From positions 1 to 64,000 of the forward strand of contig JAMOUV010000033.1 of the NCBI GenBank assembly GCA_027067965.1: a stretch of DNA of 64,000 nt. Direction: 5' to 3'. The notes under the pieces were generated by a model. That model ran no database searches and was not told where the DNA came from. It saw nothing but the letters and a program-made list of their open reading frames with translations. Origin of the DNA: Flavobacteriales bacterium. Its GTDB lineage: Bacteria > Bacteroidota > Bacteroidia > Flavobacteriales > Flavobacteriaceae. Below are positions 8,444-16,685 of the stretch, piece by piece. The position numbers and the translations under genes are program-made. The stretch's first letter is position 1. The number at the start of each line of letters is the position of its first letter.

Positions 8444-9229
8444 ATGAGCAATAACAGACCTTTGATTTTGGTAACCAATGACGACGGTATCACGGCGCCG
8501 GGTATCCGTAATTTGATTTCCGTGATGAACGAATTGGGCGAAGTGGTGGTAGTGGCCCCCGAAGGAGCCATGTCCGGTCAGGGGCATGCCATCACTATTA
8601 ACAATACGCTCTATTGCGACCCCGTGGTGATCGACGACGGACCACAAAAAGAATATAAATCCAACGGTACACCGGTGGATTGCGTTAAATTGGCAATGGA
8701 CCAAATTCTCCACCGCAAGCCCGATTTACTGGTTTCCGGTATTAATCACGGTTCGAACAGCTCCATCAATATTATTTACAGCGGCACGATGTCTGCGGCG
8801 GTTGAAGGCGGAATCGAAGGCATTCCTTCCATCGGTTTTTCATTGACTTCTTACAAGTGGGATGCGGATTTTACGGCAGCCCGCCATTATGCCAAATTAA
8901 TTGCCTCGAAAGTGTTGGCGGCCAACGGGAATTTGCCCGCCCCCTTTATTTTAAATGTCAATATTCCATACTTTGCTTTGGAGGAAATAAAAGGCATTAA
9001 AATTGCCCGTCAAGCCAAAGCCAAATGGGTGGAATCTTACGACAAACGGGTCAATCCGCAGGGCAGGGAATATTGTTGGCTTACGGGTGAGTTTGTCAAT
9101 ATGGATCAAGGGACCGATACGGACGAATATGCGCTCAAAAATGCTTATGTGTCCGTGGTGCCGGTCAGTATTGATTTGACCCATTACGAATTAATGAATA
9201 ATCTCAAAGGGTGGCTTGATAAAAAATAA
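8444..9229 (+). CDS. surE: 5'/3'-nucleotidase SurE
   Basis: Divalent-metal-dependent nucleoside monophosphatase of the SurE family. The 261-residue protein begins MSNNRPLILVTNDDGITAPGI, where the NDDG aspartates coordinate the metal, followed by VVAPEGAMSGQGHAIT, NGTPVDCVKLA and LLVSGINHGSNSSINIIYSGTMSAA, the conserved active-site blocks. ATG 8444 is chosen because the family starts a few residues before the ILVTNDDG strand. It is 4 bases upstream of a small membrane-protein gene and is probably cotranscribed with it. surE and lpxB lie close together in many Bacteroidota; here a peroxiredoxin gene sits between them. Confidence 0.95.
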   Translation: MSNNRPLILVTNDDGITAPGIRNLISVMNELGEVVVVAPEGAMSGQGHAITINNTLYCDPVVIDDGPQKEYKSNGTPVDCVKLAMDQILHRKPDLLVSGINHGSNSSINIIYSGTMSAAVEGGIEGIPSIGFSLTSYKWDADFTAARHYAKLIASKVLAANGNLPAPFILNVNIPYFALEEIKGIKIARQAKAKWVESYDKRVNPQGREYCWLTGEFVNMDQGTDTDEYALKNAYVSVVPVSIDLTHYELMNNLKGWLDKK

Positions 9230-9233
9230 TGCG

Positions 9234-9518
9234 ATGAATCAAAGGGGCTTTTCCGCCGGTATTTTCCTGATGACATTTATCTTTATAGCAATCTTGTTAG
9301 TCGCTTACGGCTTAATAATGGGCATGCCGGCTACGAAAATGTGGAAATATTGGGTTTCCGAAGGAAATTTTCCGCAAGTGGTAGCCATTTCCGGTATAGC
9401 AGGATATTTGATTTACAAATTTTTCGATATGAAAGATGATTTTATCGCTTCCAAATCCGCCGTATGGGCCATGATTATATGGTTTCTGATTTTGTTGGCC
9501 ATAAAATTTCTGTTATAA
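9234..9518 (+). CDS. small membrane protein, unknown function
   Basis: A 94-residue protein with three hydrophobic segments (AGIFLMTFIFIAILLVAYGLI, FPQVVAISGIAGYLIYKFF, AVWAMIIWFLILLAIKFLL) and short polar loops. It starts at ATG 9234, 4 bases after the surE stop, so it is likely translated from the same mRNA. No family is recognised and no catalytic residues are evident. Confidence 0.6.
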   Translation: MNQRGFSAGIFLMTFIFIAILLVAYGLIMGMPATKMWKYWVSEGNFPQVVAISGIAGYLIYKFFDMKDDFIASKSAVWAMIIWFLILLAIKFLL

Positions 9519-9588
9519 GTCGAATCTCTATTTTGCTTCTCCGAATTATAATGCCGGTTAATAAAGCCATTTGAAATCATTATGGTGT

Positions 9589-9623
9589 TTTGTAATAATT
9601 GTTTCAAAGTCGGTATATCTTTG
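9589..9623 (+). promoter_or_regulatory. Bacteroidota-type promoter for peroxiredoxin
   Basis: TTTG 9589-9592 and TATCTTTG 9616-9623 with a 23-base spacer; ATG 9645 lies 22 bases after the -7 box. Confidence 0.65.
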
Positions 9624-9644
9624 CTGTAAACATAATATAAACGA

Positions 9645-10277
9645 ATGATGAAAAATTTAATTGGAAAACCCGCTCCCGATTTTAAGGCAGTGGCTGTTAT
9701 AAACGGAAAAGAAATCAGTGAAGATTTTAATCTGGCTGATTTCAAAGGAAAGAAAATAGTCTTATTTTTTTATCCGTTGGATTTTACTTTTGTCTGTCCT
9801 ACTGAAATTATTGCCTTTCAAGACAAAATGGAAGAGTTTGAAAAACGAAATACAGTGGTTATCGGTTGTTCGGTCGATTCGGCATATAGTCATTGGGCAT
9901 GGCTAAATACGCCACGTGATAAGGGTGGAATTGAAGGAGTGAATTATCCGCTTGTCTCCGATTTGGATAAGACAATCAGCATGAAATACGGGGTTTTGGG
10001 TGGATCATACCATATTGCCGAATCCGGTGAAATTTCCTTTGAAGGAGAACCGGTGGCATTACGCGGATTATTTTTGGTCGATGAAGATGGAATTATTCAA
10101 CATCAAGTGATAAACAATTTGGGACTCGGACGAAGTGTGAAAGAAGTTTTGCGTATGATCGATGCCCTTACACATTTGCAAAAGTTCGGTGAAGTTTGTC
10201 CCGCCGATTGGGAAGAAGGTCAAGAAGCCCTGACTCCCACGTTTGAAGGAGTGGCTGCTTATTTATCCAAACATTAA
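9645..10277 (+). CDS. typical 2-Cys peroxiredoxin (AhpC/Prx1 class)
   Basis: Thiol peroxidase reducing H2O2 and organic hydroperoxides with electrons from thioredoxin or AhpF. It is 210 residues long with the peroxidatic cysteine in FYPLDFTFVCPTE (C51) and the resolving cysteine near the C-terminus in FGEVCPADWEEG (C185), the arrangement of dimeric typical 2-Cys enzymes. The YLSKH tail is the eukaryote-type C-terminal helix that confers sensitivity to overoxidation in related proteins. ATG 9645 or the adjacent ATG 9648 may be used. It has its own promoter and a terminator-like hairpin downstream, so it is monocistronic between surE and lpxB. Confidence 0.93.
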   Translation: MMKNLIGKPAPDFKAVAVINGKEISEDFNLADFKGKKIVLFFYPLDFTFVCPTEIIAFQDKMEEFEKRNTVVIGCSVDSAYSHWAWLNTPRDKGGIEGVNYPLVSDLDKTISMKYGVLGGSYHIAESGEISFEGEPVALRGLFLVDEDGIIQHQVINNLGLGRSVKEVLRMIDALTHLQKFGEVCPADWEEGQEALTPTFEGVAAYLSKH

Positions 10278-10285
10278 AAAGTTAT

Positions 10286-10315
10286 TGCCGAATCCGCCTT
10301 ATGCCGGATTTTTTT
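10286..10315 (+). terminator. intrinsic terminator after peroxiredoxin
   Basis: The inverted repeat AATCCG/CGGATT (10291-10296 with 10305-10310) encloses an 8-base loop and is followed by a run of T to 10315. It lies 14 bases after the peroxiredoxin stop. Confidence 0.6.
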
Positions 10316-10367
10316 GTCGAGGTCCGGTACCGTCCCGGGCGCATTATCGGCTTCCGGGGTTTTCCCT

Positions 10368-10375
10368 TATCTTTG
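10368..10375 (+). promoter_or_regulatory. -7 box for lpxB
   Basis: TATCTTTG at 10368-10375, 22 bases before the lpxB ATG 10397. No clean -33 TTG is seen. Its position argues against the longer reading from 10301 being the true start. Confidence 0.6.
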
Positions 10376-10396
10376 CTTCGAATTCAGTTTGATTTC

Positions 10397-11530
10397 ATGA
10401 AATATTTTGTAATTGCCGGTGAGCCCTCGGGGGATTTGCATGCTTCCAACCTGATTAAAGGTCTGAAACGCCATGATCCGGAAGCGAGTTTTCGTTTTGC
10501 CGGGGGCGATTTGATGCAAGCGGCGGCCGGTGTGGAACCGGTGGTTCATTACAAGGACATGGCCTTTATGGGACTTTGGGACGTATTGACCCATTTGCGT
10601 ACCATTAATCGTAATTTTAACAGGATAAAGCGGGATATCAAGGCATTTGCACCCGATGCGGTAATATTGGTGGATTATCCGGGTTTTAATCTTCGCATGG
10701 CCAAATGGGCCAAGAAACAAGGTTTAAAGGTTTTTTATTACATCTCGCCCAAATTATGGGCTTGGAAAGAGGGTAGGGTGGAAATTATTCGTCGCTATGT
10801 GGATCGCATGTTGGTCATTTTGCCTTTTGAAACGGATTATTACAAAAAACACGGCATTGAAGTAACTTATGTGGGCAATCCCGTAAAGGAATCGGTAGAA
10901 AATTTTAATCCTTCGCCCGAAAAGGTATTTCGTAGCTCTCATCGTTTGAGTGACAAGCCGCTTATTGCTTTGTTGCCCGGCAGCAGAAAAACCGAAATAA
11001 AAATGATGCTGCCGGTTATGAAAGAATTGGCTGCGTATTATCCTGCTTATGAATTTGTTATAGCGGGGGCGCCTTCATTAACCCGGACCGATTATGAACC
11101 TTACTTACAAAATTCCGGTATTAAAATCCTTTGGAATGCCACTTATGATTTGCTGTCTCATGCTCATGCGGCAGTGGTCACGTCGGGTACGGCTACATTG
11201 GAAACGGCTTTGTTTCGCGTGCCGCAAGTAGTGGGGTATCGCACTTATAAATGGCAATATGAACTCGGAAAATTATTTGTAAAAATAGATTATTTTTCCT
11301 TGGTTAATTTGATTTTAAACCGGCCTGCGGTTCCGGAACTCTTACAAGATGAATTTAATCCCGATAAAATTCGCCGGGAACTGGATGCTGTTTTGGCGGG
11401 GCCAAATCGGAATGAAATGCTGAAAAATTACGAAGCATTACGCGAAAAACTCGGTCCGCTCAGCCCTTCGGACAGGGCTGCGGAAGAAATTATCGGCCGG
11501 TTGACCGGCTCATTAAAAACCATCGAATAA
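10397..11530 (+). CDS. lpxB: lipid-A-disaccharide synthase LpxB
   Basis: GT19 glycosyltransferase that joins UDP-2,3-diacylglucosamine and lipid X to make the lipid A disaccharide at the inner face of the cytoplasmic membrane. The 377-residue protein begins MKYFVIAGEPSGDLHASNL, the diagnostic N-terminal motif, then MGLWDVL, VDYPGFNLRMAKWAK, YYISPKLWAWKEGR, VGNPVKESV, LLPGSRKTEIKMMLP and TSGTATLETAL in the C-terminal nucleotide-sugar domain. An in-frame extension to 10301 is open but spans the terminator of the preceding gene and the promoter, so ATG 10397 is preferred. This shows that the cell makes lipid A and so has a Gram-negative outer membrane. Confidence 0.95.
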   Translation: MKYFVIAGEPSGDLHASNLIKGLKRHDPEASFRFAGGDLMQAAAGVEPVVHYKDMAFMGLWDVLTHLRTINRNFNRIKRDIKAFAPDAVILVDYPGFNLRMAKWAKKQGLKVFYYISPKLWAWKEGRVEIIRRYVDRMLVILPFETDYYKKHGIEVTYVGNPVKESVENFNPSPEKVFRSSHRLSDKPLIALLPGSRKTEIKMMLPVMKELAAYYPAYEFVIAGAPSLTRTDYEPYLQNSGIKILWNATYDLLSHAHAAVVTSGTATLETALFRVPQVVGYRTYKWQYELGKLFVKIDYFSLVNLILNRPAVPELLQDEFNPDKIRRELDAVLAGPNRNEMLKNYEALREKLGPLSPSDRAAEEIIGRLTGSLKTIE

Positions 11531-11540
11531 AAATAAATCC

Positions 11541-11548
11541 TATCTTTG
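11541..11548 (+). promoter_or_regulatory. -7 box for DUF4230 gene
   Basis: TATCTTTG 11541-11548, 19 bases ahead of ATG 11568. There is no clear -33 element, so the gene may also be read from lpxB. Confidence 0.5.
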
Positions 11549-11567
11549 TAAATAATAGGATCTATAT

Positions 11568-12188
11568 ATGGACTTTCTTGCCGGCATATTTATCGGAGCG
11601 GTTTTATTAGCCGTAGGTTTATATTTTTCAAAATCCTACTTCATCCGTGAAAAAACTCAGGAACAATCATCCGTTTTGCTTGAAAAAATTCGTAATGTAG
11701 CCAAATTAATTACCGTTGAAAGTGATTTTTCGGAAATACTTCATTATTCCGATACACGGGATTTGCTACTTAATTTATTGAAGAGCAGAAAAAAAGCCAT
11801 TGTTTTGGCACATTCGAGGGTCATGGTGGGTTTTGATATGCGAAAAATGAAATTGGAAACCGATCCCAAGCGAAAAATTCTGACTATCACCCATTTTCCC
11901 GAACCCGAAATTTTGAGTATAGAAACCGAGGTGGAATATTATGATGTGAGTAACGGTTTGTTCAATAAATTCGCTGCCGAAGATTTAACCAAATTAAACA
12001 AGCGCATCAACGAAAACATCAGGGAGAAAATTCCCGGTAGCGGCATTTTGGAAAATGCCCGGAACAAGGCATTTAATAGCATTAAAATGATTGAACAAAT
12101 TGTGGATGCATTCGGATGGAAATTGGAATACAAACAATTGCCCGCTCCGCCTGCCGAAATGAAAAAATTACCCGAAAACAAATCCTAA
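11568..12188 (+). CDS. DUF4230 family membrane-anchored protein
   Basis: A 206-residue protein with one N-terminal transmembrane helix (LAGIFIGAVLLAVGLYF) followed by a soluble domain of the DUF4230 type: LEKIRNVAKLITVESDFSEI, a central KAIVLAHSRVMVGFDMRKM strand pair, then VEYYDVSNGLFNKFAAEDLTKLNKRI and a C-terminal helix. The family is widespread in Bacteroidota and Firmicutes; its function is unknown. The domain probably faces the periplasm. It follows lpxB by 37 bases and converges with a small membrane-protein gene, overlapping its end by 4 bases. Confidence 0.75.
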   Translation: MDFLAGIFIGAVLLAVGLYFSKSYFIREKTQEQSSVLLEKIRNVAKLITVESDFSEILHYSDTRDLLLNLLKSRKKAIVLAHSRVMVGFDMRKMKLETDPKRKILTITHFPEPEILSIETEVEYYDVSNGLFNKFAAEDLTKLNKRINENIREKIPGSGILENARNKAFNSIKMIEQIVDAFGWKLEYKQLPAPPAEMKKLPENKS

Positions 12189-12739
12189 TCTGCTTGCGTG
12201 AGCATTTTTTCCAACTTCATAAGGTCTAAATAATTCTTACCCGAATCATAATATAAAAATGACTGAGCTTCCGGCTCAACAGTAAGTTCGTATATATAGT
12301 AATCTGCGGTTTTCTCGAGTAAACGAATGACAAATATTATGGGAATTGGCGATAACCCTCTATATTTTTTGATTATTATTTTTTCATCTAACAACAATAT
12401 TTTTTCATCGGAAAAATCAGGATGATTTTTTAATCTATCATAAATTTCAATCAAATTGTATTTGGACTTTATTATTCTTTTATGCGTAGCCGATAAAATT
12501 TCTTCGGTAATTTCTTTTACACCGGCTTTTTTCAAATTTCTTAACGTGAAATAAATCACCAATGCCGCTTGAATGATTCCGGCTAAAACGAAGGCAATAA
12601 ATGTAAACAAAACGATATAAAAATTAATTTTTTCTCCGGTAATTATTTTAAAAAGAATAAGAAGTAATTCAATAGACAAATAATAGAGGGTAAAATTCCG
12701 TGCGTATTTGAAAAAGAATTTCTTCACATAGGGATTCAT
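12185..12739 (-). CDS. two-helix membrane protein of unknown function (related to neighbour at 12777)
   Basis: A 184-residue protein with two transmembrane helices at about residues 15-35 and 42-68, then a soluble C-terminal region containing ILSATHKRIIKSKYN, IYDRLKNHPDF and, at the end, YDSGKNYLDLMKLEKML. The same spacing of motifs occurs in the adjacent 173-residue protein (ILKIKHHKIIESDLN, IKERLKSNPF, IDYGKNLENVKKIEDII), so the two look like diverged tandem duplicates. No known family is recognised. The genes are on the same strand, 37 bases apart, and are likely cotranscribed. Confidence 0.6.
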   Translation of the reverse strand: MNPYVKKFFFKYARNFTLYYLSIELLLILFKIITGEKINFYIVLFTFIAFVLAGIIQAALVIYFTLRNLKKAGVKEITEEILSATHKRIIKSKYNLIEIYDRLKNHPDFSDEKILLLDEKIIIKKYRGLSPIPIIFVIRLLEKTADYYIYELTVEPEAQSFLYYDSGKNYLDLMKLEKMLTQAD

Positions 12740-12776
12740 GAAAGATTCTTTTCGTAACTTCTTTATTTTCAGTAAT

Positions 12777-13298
12777 TTATTTCTTGATTATGTCTTCTAT
12801 TTTTTTGACGTTTTCCAAATTTTTTCCATAATCTATCAAAGTGGTTTTCAGTAGCGGGCGACTGGAAACCTCATATTTTTGTTTATTTCCCTCCGAAGCC
12901 ACCGGTTTGATGCGGATTTTTTCCCCGTAGGACCAGATCGAAAGTCCCGAAGTCAATTCCAATCCTTCGTCGGTTTGGTTAAACCGCATTTTGGCGGTAA
13001 ATGGATTGGATTTTAATCTTTCCTTAATTTGATTGATATTCAAATCCGATTCGATGATTTTATGATGTTTAATTTTCAAAATATCTTCATTGATTTTTAT
13101 TCCGGATCTCTTTAATCGATGAATATGCAACCAATAAATTATTCCGGTTAATCCTAAAGAAAAAATAAAATTCAGTGCGGTTAAATGAAGAAAATGACTT
13201 TTTTCACCCAAAACAAAATAGGGTAAAGTCATAATTATCATAAAAAATATAAAAATACCGATGAACAAGCGAATAAATAATTTAATTTGAGGTTTCAT
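12777..13298 (-). CDS. two-helix membrane protein of unknown function (related to neighbour at 12185)
   Basis: A 173-residue protein with two transmembrane helices (about 8-32 and 39-60), a predicted amphipathic linker with ILKIKHHKIIESDLNINQIKE, and a beta-rich C-terminal domain (GLELTSGLSIWSYGEKIRIKPV) ending in KIEDIIKK. It shares motif order and spacing with the 184-residue neighbour downstream. Codon use and base composition match surrounding genes. It is the first gene of the pair and starts 59 bases after the stop of the MauE/DoxX-like gene. No function is proposed. Confidence 0.6.
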   Translation of the reverse strand: MKPQIKLFIRLFIGIFIFFMIIMTLPYFVLGEKSHFLHLTALNFIFSLGLTGIIYWLHIHRLKRSGIKINEDILKIKHHKIIESDLNINQIKERLKSNPFTAKMRFNQTDEGLELTSGLSIWSYGEKIRIKPVASEGNKQKYEVSSRPLLKTTLIDYGKNLENVKKIEDIIKK

Positions 13299-13357
13299 CG
13301 TATTTATTTTTCATTTAAAATTAATAAAAAAAATTCATTTGAAGGACAGGAAAAATT

Positions 13358-14446
13358 TTATAAATCTTTGGATATAAAATCCTTCAAGGTCCATTTTCCA
13401 TTTACGGTTGCCTTTTTTAGATGCATGACACCTGCACGACTTCTTATCATGGTTTTCAATGTAGTCCGGTCCAAATAATTGACAGGGGTATCCACTGCCC
13501 GGGACCATCGTTCCAATTTGGGAGTAAGTTCGGCGGTAATCAAATAATAATTTGCTTTATTTTCCTTGAGTTTACGCATGGTTTTCATTAAATCCTTGTA
13601 GTCTTCGTCATCCAATTTCTCAGGGTCGGGAATTAATATCAAATAAACCGAATCGGCATTTAAAACCTTCTCCGTAATATCGCCCCAATCGCCTTCGATA
13701 ATAAAATCATGAATGGGCGGATCGTATCCTTTTTGAATTTCAACGGTTTCACGTTTGACGAATTCGGCGCCGGGAATGTCCCACGGTTTATCTTCGGACG
13801 AGAATTTTTTTATTTCGCCGTTTACTTTGTAATACCAAATTTCTTTGAACTTGTACGGCTTGGCACCGGGAGGTATTTCCATGCCTTTTCGGATGTTTTT
13901 TCCGACGGCATAGGGCCTGAAATCAATCAAAGGAAGATGCTTAACCGTCCATAGCGCTAAAATTAAGGCCGCTACTGGAAATAAATAAGCAATGATAAAT
14001 TTTCCCGCTGTCCGGCCGGTTGTATTTTCATATTTTAAATGACGAATGAGCCATAGCAAACCGGCCAAATAAACGATATTCTTGAAAAAAGTTTCCCATG
14101 GGGTTAATTTAATGGCATCGCCGAAGCAACCGCAGTCTGTAACACGGCCGGTGACGGCAGAATAGCCGGTCAGGAAAAGAAAAAAAACGGTCAATAAAGT
14201 TAAGCCGTAAACGGTGGTTTGCAGACGAAATTTCAGGAGCAACCACCATCCGAGCGTCCATTCGGTGACGATGAGAAAAATCGAAAAAGCCAAGGCATAC
14301 GGCGTTAGAAAAGACAAATGCAACACGTCGAAATATTCTTCCATTTTGATTTGCGTCCCTACGGGGTCAATGAGTTTGACAAAACCCGAAAAGATAAAAT
14401 TCAGTGCAATAAAAATTCGAATAATTTCGGTAAATATTTTTCTCAT
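13358..14446 (-). CDS. BT_3928-type MauE/DoxX-like membrane protein with C-terminal thioredoxin-like domain
   Basis: A 362-residue protein in two parts. Residues 1-180 form a DoxX/MauE-like four- to five-helix domain with FIFSGFVKLIDPVGT near the start and the CxC-containing TDCGCFGDAIKLTPWETFFKN signature, associated with redox-linked membrane proteins. Residues 230-360 are soluble, with thioredoxin-like strand order (HDFIIEGDWGDIT, VYLILIPDPEKL, YYLITAELTP) but no CxxC. This is the arrangement of the BT_3928 family conserved in Bacteroidota. A role in envelope redox or quinone chemistry is suggested by MauE/DoxX relatives but is not shown. It is divergent from pabA. Confidence 0.75.
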   Translation of the reverse strand: MRKIFTEIIRIFIALNFIFSGFVKLIDPVGTQIKMEEYFDVLHLSFLTPYALAFSIFLIVTEWTLGWWLLLKFRLQTTVYGLTLLTVFFLFLTGYSAVTGRVTDCGCFGDAIKLTPWETFFKNIVYLAGLLWLIRHLKYENTTGRTAGKFIIAYLFPVAALILALWTVKHLPLIDFRPYAVGKNIRKGMEIPPGAKPYKFKEIWYYKVNGEIKKFSSEDKPWDIPGAEFVKRETVEIQKGYDPPIHDFIIEGDWGDITEKVLNADSVYLILIPDPEKLDDEDYKDLMKTMRKLKENKANYYLITAELTPKLERWSRAVDTPVNYLDRTTLKTMIRSRAGVMHLKKATVNGKWTLKDFISKDL

Positions 14447-14498
14447 TCCGGCATCATTTATGTGATAAATATACGAAATGAATCATTATTTCATTTAT

Positions 14499-14506
14499 TA
14501 TTTTTG
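14499..14506 (+). promoter_or_regulatory. -7 box for the pabABC operon
   Basis: TATTTTTG 14499-14506, 18 bases before the pabA ATG, in an AT-rich divergent intergenic region. No strong -33 TTG is visible. Confidence 0.55.
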
Positions 14507-14524
14507 CAAACCAATTAATATTTC

Positions 14525-15091
14525 ATGACCGAAGTCCGTCCATTAATTATCGATCACCGCGATTCGTTTACCTATAATTTGGCGGAATTGGTGCGAAAAA
14601 TAACGGGAAAATTTCCCGTTGTAATTGATTTTCAACAATTGCATTCCTACGAGATGGACGGACATACGCATATTTTCTTGTCGCCCGGTCCCGGCCTGCC
14701 GGAAGAATTTTCCACTATTCCTTTTTTATTAAAAAAATATGCCGGTAGAACAAAAATTTTAGGTGTTTGTTTGGGTCATCAGGCCATAGCCGAATTTTTC
14801 GGAGGCAAATTGAAACAATTGGATTTTCCCGTTCACGGTCAAGCCCTGAAAATCCGCCGTACGGCCGAAAGTGCTTTATGGGAAGGTTTGCCGTCGGAAT
14901 TTCGGGCCGGATTTTATCATTCATGGACGGTGGATGAATTACCTGCCGATTTATCCGTGATTGCAGTGGATGAGGCGAATCGTTTAGCCGCTTTTGAACA
15001 TCGAAACGGGAAAATTTTCGGCGTGCAATTTCATCCCGAATCTTTCCTGACACCGCTAGGTGAAAAAATCATTCAAAATTTTTTGCGATGA
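14525..15091 (+). CDS. pabA: aminodeoxychorismate/anthranilate synthase glutamine amidotransferase subunit
   Basis: Class I glutamine amidotransferase supplying ammonia to the chorismate-amination subunit. The 188-residue protein has LIIDHRDSFTYNL, the oxyanion-hole LSPGPGLPE, the nucleophile ILGVCLGHQAIAEFFGG (C82) and the catalytic pair VQFHPES (H170, E172). It overlaps pabB by 4 bases (ATGA) and is followed by pabC, so it belongs to p-aminobenzoate synthesis for folate rather than to tryptophan synthesis. Dual use with anthranilate synthase is possible, as this subunit is amphibolic in some bacteria. Confidence 0.9.
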   Translation: MTEVRPLIIDHRDSFTYNLAELVRKITGKFPVVIDFQQLHSYEMDGHTHIFLSPGPGLPEEFSTIPFLLKKYAGRTKILGVCLGHQAIAEFFGGKLKQLDFPVHGQALKIRRTAESALWEGLPSEFRAGFYHSWTVDELPADLSVIAVDEANRLAAFEHRNGKIFGVQFHPESFLTPLGEKIIQNFLR

Positions 15092-16059
15092 ACAGGGATG
15101 AGTTCATAATGGGCTTTAATGCGCGCTACCGTCAGCGGAAACCCTTTGTTTTTCTTATAGATTTTGAACGCGAACAATTTATTTTATTCGACGAAAACGA
15201 AGCGGTGAAAAACCGTTTTTGGCTTGCATTCGGACAAAGAGGTTTATTTCCCGCATACGTATCCGTAAAACGGCCGTCTCTGTTGCGGATTCATCCGGTT
15301 TCTTACGATGAATTTAAAGAAAAATTCGACCGGGTTATTTATCATTTGCGTCGGGGCGATACCTATTTGTTGAATTTGACATTTTCAACGCCGGTGGAAT
15401 TAAAAGGAAGTTTGCAAGATGTGTTTTATGCCGTTTCGGCACCGTTTAAAGCATATTTCGATGACCGGTTCGTATTTTTTTCGCCCGAGAAATTCGTTAT
15501 CATTGACGAACATACCATCCGGACTTTTCCCATGAAAGGAACGGCCGATGCGTCCAAACCCGGTGCGCGTAAACAATTATTGGAAAATAAAAAAGAACAG
15601 TTCGAACACAATACCGTAGTGGATTTATTGCGCAATGACATTTCCCTTGTTTCCATCGATGTGGAAGTAAGAAAATACCGCTATATTGACGAAATAACCA
15701 CTACCAAGGGCAAAATTCTGCAAGTCAGTTCCGAAATTGCCGGCCGGTTGGATTCTCGATGGTTTGCCGGTCCGGCCGAAAGTTTTTTGCGAATGTTGCC
15801 CGCCGGATCCGTGAGTGGGGCACCGAAGCCCAAAACATTGGAAATCATTCGCCGGGTCGAAGGAGAAAAACGCGGATTTTATACGGGAATCACCGGATGG
15901 TTTGACGGTCAAAAACTTGTATCGGCAGTCAATATTCGTTATATTGAACGGCAAAACGGAAAATTATTTTATCGCAGTGGTGGGGGCATCACCGCCTTGA
16001 GTAATCTGCAAGACGAATATGAAGAATACATCCGAAAAATATACCTTCCCCTTGCTTGA
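15088..16059 (+). CDS. pabB: aminodeoxychorismate synthase component I
   Basis: Chorismate-binding subunit that aminates chorismate to 4-amino-4-deoxychorismate. At 323 residues it lacks the larger N-terminal TrpE-like domain, as is usual for Bacteroidota PabB. Signature blocks include VIYHLRRGDTYLLNLTFSTP, HTIRTFPMKGTA, QFEHNTVVDLLRNDISLVS, ILQVSSEIAG, LPAGSVSGAPKPKTLEIIRR and GFYTGITGWFDG, i.e. the chorismate and Mg2+ binding motifs. It overlaps pabA by 4 bases and pabC by 41 bases, giving a tightly coupled operon. Confidence 0.92.
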   Translation: MNRDEFIMGFNARYRQRKPFVFLIDFEREQFILFDENEAVKNRFWLAFGQRGLFPAYVSVKRPSLLRIHPVSYDEFKEKFDRVIYHLRRGDTYLLNLTFSTPVELKGSLQDVFYAVSAPFKAYFDDRFVFFSPEKFVIIDEHTIRTFPMKGTADASKPGARKQLLENKKEQFEHNTVVDLLRNDISLVSIDVEVRKYRYIDEITTTKGKILQVSSEIAGRLDSRWFAGPAESFLRMLPAGSVSGAPKPKTLEIIRRVEGEKRGFYTGITGWFDGQKLVSAVNIRYIERQNGKLFYRSGGGITALSNLQDEYEEYIRKIYLPLA

Positions 16060-16642
16060 GACCATCCGGTTGCAGGATGGAAAAATTTATAATCTTCCTT
16101 TTCATCAACGGCGAATGAATAAATCTTTTCGGCTCCTGTTCGGTGGAGATTCTCCCTTCGATTTGAAAGAAATATTGAACCGTAAAAAATGGCCGGAAGA
16201 CGGACTTTATAAAATCCGTTTTCTTTACGGTCAATCTTCGTTCCGGTTGGAATACTCGGCCTATAAACCGAAAATAATACGGACCCTACGTATTGTTCAA
16301 GCGGACGATGTAGCATATCATTTGAAATTTACCGACCGAAGCGCCATAAACCGGCTTGTAAAGAAAAGGGGAAATGCCGATGATATTCTTATGCTCAAAG
16401 AGGGCCGGATCACGGACACTTCGTTTGCCAATATTGCTTTTTTTGACGGAAAGGATTGGTGGACTCCGGAAAATCCGCTGCTCGAAGGAACAATGCGCGA
16501 ATGGCTTCTTCGAAGAGGAACACTTAAAACCGCTCCCATCACACCTGCCGATTTGAAAAAATATACTCATTTCAAAATTTTAAATGCCATGTTGGACTTC
16601 GACAGGCAAATTCCCCTTCCCGTGACATATATTTTACATTGA
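16019..16642 (+). CDS. pabC: aminodeoxychorismate lyase (class IV aminotransferase fold)
   Basis: Fold-type IV PLP enzyme, expected to release pyruvate from aminodeoxychorismate to give p-aminobenzoate. The protein is short, 207 residues. Recognisable pieces are LLETIRLQDGKIYNLPFHQRR, a candidate PLP lysine in HLKFTDRSAINRL, the DDILMLKEGRITDTSFANIAFF block (the E-x-x-x-T-S/N cofactor region) and LLEGTMREWLL. It begins inside pabB with a 41-base overlap at ATG 16019, the only start that retains the N-terminal block. Position after pabA-pabB gives the assignment; by sequence alone it could be a branched-chain or D-amino-acid transaminase relative. Confidence 0.85.
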   Translation: MKNTSEKYTFPLLETIRLQDGKIYNLPFHQRRMNKSFRLLFGGDSPFDLKEILNRKKWPEDGLYKIRFLYGQSSFRLEYSAYKPKIIRTLRIVQADDVAYHLKFTDRSAINRLVKKRGNADDILMLKEGRITDTSFANIAFFDGKDWWTPENPLLEGTMREWLLRRGTLKTAPITPADLKKYTHFKILNAMLDFDRQIPLPVTYILH

Positions 16643-16667
16643 ATTTAGCGGAAAACCATTAGATTTG
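16639..16667 (+). promoter_or_regulatory. Bacteroidota-type promoter for the acyltransferase gene
   Basis: TTG 16639-16641 and TAGATTTG 16660-16667 with an 18-base spacer. It lies over the pabC stop and 19 bases ahead of GTG 16686. Confidence 0.65.
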
Positions 16668-16685
16668 TAGAAATGTAAAACTATC

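Noticed and set aside
10301-10396. N-terminal extension of LpxB to an upstream ATG
   Set aside because: The extension crosses the peroxiredoxin terminator hairpin and the lpxB -7 box, and LpxB proteins start at the MKYFVIAGE strand.
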